From assembly GCA_003646875.1 (NCBI GenBank), contig QMLT01000037.1, positions 1-10,558 of the forward strand: a DNA stretch of 10,558 bases. Direction: 5' to 3'. The DNA is from Deltaproteobacteria bacterium (GTDB lineage Bacteria > Desulfobacterota > DSM-4660 > Desulfatiglandales > B25-G16). This document shows, in pieces, positions 6,821 to 10,558 of the stretch (within the stretch, counting starts at the first letter, position 1; each line of letters opens with the position of its first letter). A program made the position numbers and the translations under genes. The notes under the pieces are model-generated. The model searched no databases. It worked only from the letters and a program-made list of their open reading frames with translations, and had not been told where the DNA came from.

Positions 6821-7637
6821 CGCAAAGGGCAGAGGGCAAATTAGGACATTGCATAGTGTGTGGCGCGTAACGTTTATCATTTTTTTTCTTTTCGTTTTTC
6901 GCTATGCGCTATGCGCTACGCCACTTTGTTTTGCTGCATCTGCCACTGCCAGCATAAAAGAGGGAAATAGCCTTTATCACCAGGAAAAATATGATGAGGC
7001 GTTAAAACATTACAACGAGGCTGTAATTAGTAAACCTGATTCCGATGTTATCAACTTTGACATCGGCACGGCATTATATCAAAAGCAAGATTATGAAAAG
7101 GCCATTGAGGCCTTCAACAAAGCATTACTTAGTGATAATCATAAAATTGAACAAAAGGCCGCATATAATATAGGAAACTGCAAATATCGTCTGGGCGCCC
7201 TCAAGATGAATACCGATTTAGCTTCTGCGGTTAGACTGTATCGCGAGGCACTGGATTATTATAAGCGCAGCATAGAGTTGAATCAGAAGAATACCAATGC
7301 CAAATACAACCATGAATTTGTAGAAAAAGAGCTTAAAATTCTTTTGGATAAGTTAAAACAACAAAAAGAGAAGGGCCAACAGGGTAATCAGCAAAAACAG
7401 CAACAGGCGCAAAAACAGCAAGGTGCTGAGCAGGGCGAAGAAAAAAAAGAGCAGCAAAAGGGGGAGGGCTTAAAACCGGCTGAAGGTCATAAACGGGAAC
7501 AAAATGCGCAGAAAGAGATGTCCGAAGAGGAAGCAAGAATGATACTAGACCGTTATAATCAGCAAGATCAGTCAGTCGCTAATATGGATAGGAACCTGAG
7601 AGACAGACGTTATCCCCGCGTATTGAAGGATTGGTAA
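6801..7637 (+). CDS. batC: BatC, secreted TPR protein with Gln/Lys-rich tail
   Basis: The GTG at 6801 is the likely start (GGAGAG at 6785-6790, 10 nt upstream), giving 278 residues. In-frame TTG 6849 or GTG 6858 would give a more compact signal peptide and cannot be excluded. The signal hydrophobic core is residues about 21-38 (TFIIFFLFVF), with probable cleavage near residues 44-48 (FAASA). TPR helices occupy about 49-165 (GNSLYHQEKYDEALKHYNEA; IGTALYQKQDYEKAIEAFNK; IGNCKYRLGAL). Residues about 185-238 form a charged, Gln-rich low-complexity stretch (KQQQAQKQQG). The C-terminal MSEEEARMILDRYNQQDQ resembles the conserved end of BatC proteins. It is expected in the periplasm as a scaffold for the other Bat proteins. 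The signal-peptide region is encoded by a heptamer repeat element also found in batD. Confidence 0.88.
   Translation: MSVGKHSAKGRGQIRTLHSVWRVTFIIFFLFVFRYALCATPLCFAASATASIKEGNSLYHQEKYDEALKHYNEAVISKPDSDVINFDIGTALYQKQDYEKAIEAFNKALLSDNHKIEQKAAYNIGNCKYRLGALKMNTDLASAVRLYREALDYYKRSIELNQKNTNAKYNHEFVEKELKILLDKLKQQKEKGQQGNQQKQQQAQKQQGAEQGEEKKEQQKGEGLKPAEGHKREQNAQKEMSEEEARMILDRYNQQDQSVANMDRNLRDRRYPRVLKDW
6820..6921 (+). repeat. Heptamer-built repeat element, copy 1 (start of batC)
   Basis: Three purine-rich heptamers (GCGCAAA, GGGCAGA, GGGCAAA; 6820-6840) lead to a central block with T8-C-T4-C (6880-6893). It closes with three heptamers, GCTATGC, GCTATGC and GCTACGC (6901-6921). The 33 nt at 6861-6893 match 7696-7728 in batD at 29 positions. 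The outer arms are partly inverted relative to each other. The element is fully inside the batC coding sequence and supplies the signal peptide. Confidence 0.75.
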
Positions 7638-7638
7638 T

Positions 7639-9537
7639 ATGCGCAAGGAGCAAAGAGCAAAGAGCAAAGACCAAAATACCATGACGCATGGCACATGGCG
7701 AATAGCGTTTATCGTTTTTTTTCTTTTCACTATACACTATACACTATGTTCTATGCTCTATGCCTCTGATATACAGTTTGAAGCAACTGTAGATCGGGAA
7801 ACCGTTTCCCTGGGAGAGAGTCTGCAACTTAACCTATCATTTCATGGAACACAAAACGTATCTCGTCCAGAGATTGGCGAGATAGAAGGCTTTCAGGTGC
7901 GGTATCTTGGCCCTTCAACAAGGATGTCCATTGTTAATGGCAAGGTATCCAAATCTATAACCCATATTTATACATTAATACCATTAAAGACAGGGAGTTT
8001 TGAGATCGGTCCTTTTTCGGTAGTTTTTAAGGGAAAGACTTTCACTTCTCAAGCCTTAACCGTTGAGGTTGTATCCGGCGCATTGCCATCGAAGCCGCCA
8101 ACTCAAGGGCCTGGCGTTGCTCAAGAAACAATCCCGAAGGAACAATTAAAAGACAGGATTTTTCTTACCATTGAAGCGGGAAAATTACAACCCTATGTCA
8201 ATGAGTCTATCCCCTTATCTATAAAACTATATATAAACCGCCTGGGCGTACGGGATATTCAATATCCCAAATTTGAACATGATGGTTTCTCTGTAAAAGG
8301 GTTCAGGCAACCAAAACAGTTCCGCCACACTATCGGCGGCATTGCATATGATGTTATTGAATTTACTACCAATATATTTGCGGTGAGGGCTGGTGAATTA
8401 TCTTTAGGACCTGCGCAGCTTGATTGTAATCTTGTAGTCCGCAAGCGGCAAAGGCGCAGGCGCACACCCTTTGATGATAATTTCTTTGGAGGTTTTTCTG
8501 GTAATGATATATTTAATGACTTTTTTGGCCGCTATAAAGCCTATCCGTTTCAGGTTACATCACCACCTTTGACAGTTAACGTCCAACCACTGCCCCATGA
8601 AGGTAAACCGGCTAATTTTAAAGGAGCGATTGGCGATTTCCGATTTAAAGCCGAAGCCTCGCCTAAGGAAGTAAAGGCCGGCGACCCAATTACAGTATCG
8701 ATGACTGTAAGCGGGGCGGGGAATTTTGATACTGTATCCAGTCCTGTTCTGGATTCAAAAGAAGGATTTAAGGTTTATGAACCGCAGGCTAAACAAGGTC
8801 AAGTCTCAAAGGTTTTTGAACAGGTGCTTATTCCCCAATCAGCGAAGGTAAAAGAAATCCCTAAAATCACCTTCAGCTTCTTTAACCCTCAAACGGGAAA
8901 ATACCGTTCACTTACACAAGGCCCCTTTTCGATCAGCGTAGCTAAGCCAGAAGGTGGGGAATTGAAGATTGTGGAGATTCCACAAGCCGTTACAAAAACA
9001 GCTAAAGAGGAGCTTCTGGGCAGAGATATTGTTTATATTAAGGAATCGCCAGGTAAATTAAAACGAACAGGTAAGTATCTTTATCAAAGGGTAGGTTTTT
9101 GGCTTTATCATTTAATTGCATTGATTATATTTATTACTCTGGTAACTTTTTACAAACACCAGGAGAAACTTAAAACTGATGAACGATACGCAAGGCGCCT
9201 GCAGGCGCCTGCAAAAGCCAGAAAAGGAATAAGAGAGGCACAAGGATTTTTAGCCAAGGAAAAAAGTGGTGAGTTTTTCGATTGCGTCCATAAAACCTTA
9301 ATCGGATACATGGCAGATAAGCTTCATCTACCTGCTGGTGGAATAACTATTGAGGCAGTCAAGGAAATATTAGGCGCTAAGAATATAGATGGGGAAATTT
9401 TGGATAAGTTAACTAATATCTTTAGCGCTTGCGATATGGCCCGGTATGCTCCTTTAGAATTAGATAGACATAAACGCGAGACTATCTTTAATGATATGCG
9501 TAAGGTTATTGATTTCCTGGAAAGGAAGAAGGTTTAG
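7639..9537 (+). CDS. batD: BatD, large Ig-like membrane protein
   Basis: ATG 7639 has GAAGGA at 7625-7630 (8-nt spacing) and follows the batC stop by 1 nt; an internal ATG at 7681 lacks an RBS. The product has 632 residues. The signal peptide spans about 15-42 (AFIVFFLFTI, ending MLYAS), with an odd Lys/Gln-rich leader before it. Three Ig-like regions follow at about 45-145, 170-320 and 330-435. The first opens IQFEATVDRETVSLGESLQL, the family's usual start. The second contains a basic run (268-275) followed by an Asp/Phe/Gly-rich loop (278-297). A membrane segment lies at about 487-505 (GFWLYHLIALIIFITLVTF), then a C-terminal cytoplasmic helical domain (520-632) with IFSACDMARYAPLE. BatD is expected to span the inner membrane, with its Ig domains in the periplasm contacting BatA/BatB and the TPR proteins. 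Length and order of domains are normal for the family. Confidence 0.93.
   Translation: MRKEQRAKSKDQNTMTHGTWRIAFIVFFLFTIHYTLCSMLYASDIQFEATVDRETVSLGESLQLNLSFHGTQNVSRPEIGEIEGFQVRYLGPSTRMSIVNGKVSKSITHIYTLIPLKTGSFEIGPFSVVFKGKTFTSQALTVEVVSGALPSKPPTQGPGVAQETIPKEQLKDRIFLTIEAGKLQPYVNESIPLSIKLYINRLGVRDIQYPKFEHDGFSVKGFRQPKQFRHTIGGIAYDVIEFTTNIFAVRAGELSLGPAQLDCNLVVRKRQRRRRTPFDDNFFGGFSGNDIFNDFFGRYKAYPFQVTSPPLTVNVQPLPHEGKPANFKGAIGDFRFKAEASPKEVKAGDPITVSMTVSGAGNFDTVSSPVLDSKEGFKVYEPQAKQGQVSKVFEQVLIPQSAKVKEIPKITFSFFNPQTGKYRSLTQGPFSISVAKPEGGELKIVEIPQAVTKTAKEELLGRDIVYIKESPGKLKRTGKYLYQRVGFWLYHLIALIIFITLVTFYKHQEKLKTDERYARRLQAPAKARKGIREAQGFLAKEKSGEFFDCVHKTLIGYMADKLHLPAGGITIEAVKEILGAKNIDGEILDKLTNIFSACDMARYAPLELDRHKRETIFNDMRKVIDFLERKKV
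7641..7763 (+). repeat. Heptamer-built repeat element, copy 2 (start of batD)
   Basis: Heptamers run almost without break: GCGCAAG, three GAGCAAA, GACCAAA (7641-7675), then ATACCAT, GACGCAT, GGCACAT and GGCGAAT to 7703. A core with T8-C-T4-C (7714-7728) follows, then ACTATAC twice, ACTATGT and TCTATGC twice (7729-7763). Compared with copy 1, the arm before the shared 33-nt core is 14 nt longer, exactly two heptamers. The shared core is translated in the same frame in both genes. Confidence 0.8.
9193..9213. repeat. Perfect palindrome and 10-nt tandem repeat inside batD
   Basis: GGCGCCTGCA occurs twice in tandem (9194-9203 and 9204-9213), and 9193-9210 (AGGCGCCTGCAGGCGCCT) is a perfect 18-bp palindrome. 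It encodes RLQAPA in the linker after the membrane segment. It is notably G+C-rich compared with its surroundings. No function is evident; it may simply be a local duplication. Confidence 0.6.
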
Positions 9538-9539
9538 AA

Positions 9540-10337
9540 ATGACCTACAGAAGTTTCCAAACGAGTAAAAGCGTATCACTATTGTTTCTGCCTTTAGCGG
9601 TAACTGGTATTTTTTTGTTAAGTTGCGATTATTGCCTGGCAGAATCTATTCCCCAAACAAGCGCCAAATTTTATCATGCAAACACCTACTATTCCGAAGG
9701 AGAATATGAGAAAGCAATCAAGACATATGAAGAAGTATTAAATTCAGGATTTGGGAGCGGCAATCTTTATTATAATTTGGCAAATTCTTATTTTAAGAAA
9801 GGCGAGCTTGGGGAGGCAATCCTCAATTATGAAAAGGCAATGCGGCTCATTCCACGAGACAGTGATTTAAAGTCGAACTATGAATATGCTAAGTCATTGA
9901 TAAAAGGAGGTGTTGTTGAGGCTCAAGCGCAATGGCACAGAATTGCTTTTGATAGGATATTTTCTTTGTTTACCATTGATGAATTGGCCTTCTCTTTAGC
10001 GGTAATATTTACAGGAATTTTATTGGTTATTTTGGTAAGTTTGCATATCCCCCCTATCAGGAAATACAGAGTTGTCGCCCTGTCGGTTTTAATCATTATG
10101 TTTGCTCTGTTTTTTATGGCGCTATTTGAGAAGGTCTCAGTGGTAGGTAAAGAAGCAGTAATAATTGCTCAAAAAGCAGATGCTAAATTTGAACCGTTTG
10201 ATTCAGCGACAACTCATTTCACACTTTATGAAGGAACGGAGGTTGCTGTAGTTTCACCCAAAGATTCCTGGTATAAAATTGAGCGTTCCGATAAAAAAAC
10301 AGGGTGGGTTAAAAGTTCTGATTTGGAAGTCTTTTAG
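9540..10337 (+). CDS. batE: BatE, TPR protein with two TM segments and SH3-like domain
   Basis: The start is ATG 9540, 2 nt after the batD stop, with AAGGAAGAAGG at 9522-9532. The product has 265 residues. The N-terminus is a signal sequence whose core (LLFLPLAVTGIFLLSC) ends at Cys29, a lipobox-like site followed by Asp30; ordinary cleavage after CLA (34) is the alternative. TPR repeats fill about 41-115 (ANTYYSEGEYEKAIKTYEEV; YYNLANSYFKKGELGEAI). Two membrane segments follow at about 149-168 and 177-196. A small SH3-like (SH3b) domain at about 203-265 follows, with LYEGTEVAVVSPKDSWYKIE and GWVKSSDL, the typical last strands of that fold. SH3b domains often bind peptides or peptidoglycan. 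It closes the classical batA-E set and is the last gene of the operon in view. Confidence 0.9.
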   Translation: MTYRSFQTSKSVSLLFLPLAVTGIFLLSCDYCLAESIPQTSAKFYHANTYYSEGEYEKAIKTYEEVLNSGFGSGNLYYNLANSYFKKGELGEAILNYEKAMRLIPRDSDLKSNYEYAKSLIKGGVVEAQAQWHRIAFDRIFSLFTIDELAFSLAVIFTGILLVILVSLHIPPIRKYRVVALSVLIIMFALFFMALFEKVSVVGKEAVIIAQKADAKFEPFDSATTHFTLYEGTEVAVVSPKDSWYKIERSDKKTGWVKSSDLEVF

Positions 10338-10474
10338 GGTCAACACCGTTAGAGCCCGGTTGCCAAAGACAACCGTCAGACACCTGCTTGCCCCGTAGTT
10401 GGCCGCAGGTGATGTTACAGGGTGTCACTTGTAACTTCTCAATAAGTTGGGGCAGCAGCTTAAAAATGCTGCAT

Positions 10475-10516
10475 TTAAGGAGCATGGGTATGTCTTTTTT
10501 TGCTCCATGCCCTTAA
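10475..10516. terminator. Long imperfect hairpin, possible terminator
   Basis: TTAAGG-A-GCATGG (10475-10487, one bulged A) pairs with CCATGCCCTTAA (10505-10516): 12 pairs around a 17-nt loop that contains seven T. An alternative pairing GGAGCA (10479-10484) with TGCTCC (10501-10506) uses the same bases. There is no T run directly after the stem on either strand, so intrinsic termination is uncertain. Confidence 0.35.
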
Positions 10517-10522
10517 TAAATA

Positions 10523-10542
10523 GGGGGCATCAGCGTGCCCCC
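10523..10542. terminator. GC-rich 7-bp hairpin, possible terminator
   Basis: GGGGGCA (10523-10529), loop TCAGCG, then TGCCCCC (10536-10542) form a perfect stable stem. On the + strand it is followed by ATAAATC; read on the - strand the stem is followed by TATTTATTAA, a better though interrupted U-rich tail. It may therefore act mainly on a leftward transcript from beyond the window, or in both directions. Confidence 0.4.
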
Positions 10543-10558
10543 ATAAATCGGGACACAC

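Larger units (their letters stand above)
10338..10558. other. Structured non-coding region after batE
   Basis: No credible reading frame is present. Inverted repeats follow one another: CGGTTG/CAACCG (10357-10362 with 10370-10375), CACCTGC/GCAGGTG (10381-10387 with 10405-10411), GTTACA/TGTAAC (10414-10419 with 10430-10435), GCAGCA/TGCTGC (10452-10457 with 10467-10472), and two larger hairpins listed separately. CTGCTTGCCCC (10384-10394) can instead pair with GGGGCAGCAG (10449-10458), ten pairs with one bulge, which would disrupt the second and fourth hairpins. It could be an operon 3' end, a leader of the next gene beyond the window, or a small RNA. I recognise no RNA family. Confidence 0.6.

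Noticed and set aside
7641..7675. Possible CRISPR or direct-repeat array at the batD start
   Set aside because: The unit is only 7 nt with no spacers; it is a tandem heptamer repeat inside a coding region.
7714..7728. Poly-T tract as an intrinsic terminator between batC and batD
   Set aside because: It is inside the batD coding sequence, encodes the signal-peptide core, and no stable G+C-rich stem precedes it.
10346..10352. GTTAGAG as an integron attC core site
   Set aside because: The last base does not fit GTTRRRY, the matching inverse core is absent at the proper distance, and there is no integrase or cassette.
10338..10440. tRNA, tmRNA, SRP RNA or a known riboswitch after batE
   Set aside because: There is no cloverleaf or T-loop signature, and none of the conserved motifs I can recall for SRP, tmRNA, cobalamin, SAM, TPP or cyclic-di-GMP RNAs is present.

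Overview
The window is a nearly complete Bat (Bacteroides aerotolerance-type) gene cluster read left to right on the + strand. It belongs to a Gram-negative-type bacterium with A+T-rich, Lys/Ile-rich coding sequence; many products carry signal peptides or membrane anchors. The nine-gene order, the degenerate heptamer repeats at gene starts and the general sequence style resemble uncultivated lineages such as Omnitrophota. That placement is an impression, not something the sequence proves.

Layout. Positions 1-400 hold the 3' end of an unrelated peptidase S10 (serine carboxypeptidase) gene, with its catalytic Asp and His regions visible. A 291-nt gap follows (401-691). It has a 12-bp stem-loop starting on the peptidase stop codon and, near its right end, a possible promoter and a very strong ribosome binding site. 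From 692 to 10337 there are nine tightly packed genes: a MoxR-family AAA+ ATPase; a DUF58 protein; a membrane-anchored TPR protein fused to a SurA/PpiC-like region; a short BatD-like Ig/transmembrane protein; BatA and BatB (von Willebrand A domains with intact metal sites); BatC (TPR plus Gln/Lys-rich tail); BatD (three Ig-like regions, one TM segment, C-terminal cytoplasmic domain); and BatE (TPR, two TM segments, SH3-like domain). Intergenic gaps are mostly 1-9 nt or are overlaps (two ATGA overlaps, one 20-nt overlap), so a single operon is very likely. From 10338 to 10558 there is no gene, but a dense run of inverted repeats, some of them mutually exclusive.

How the genes fit together. In this family the MoxR ATPase is thought to act as a chaperone or metal-insertion motor for the VWA/MIDAS proteins. 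DUF58, BatA and BatB would be its MIDAS-bearing partners at the inner membrane. BatC and BatE (TPR) and BatD plus its short paralogue (Ig-like) would form the periplasmic scaffold. The experimental function of Bat systems is still unsettled (oxidative stress, envelope integrity and virulence have been proposed).

Most unusual points: (1) batC and batD both begin with a copy of a heptamer-built repeat element whose poly-T core encodes the signal-peptide hydrophobic segment; (2) a TPR-PpiC gene is inserted in the cluster, with its parvulin region apparently degenerate; (3) gene 4 looks like a miniature BatD; (4) the 3' region has riboswitch-like alternative pairings with no recognised RNA family.
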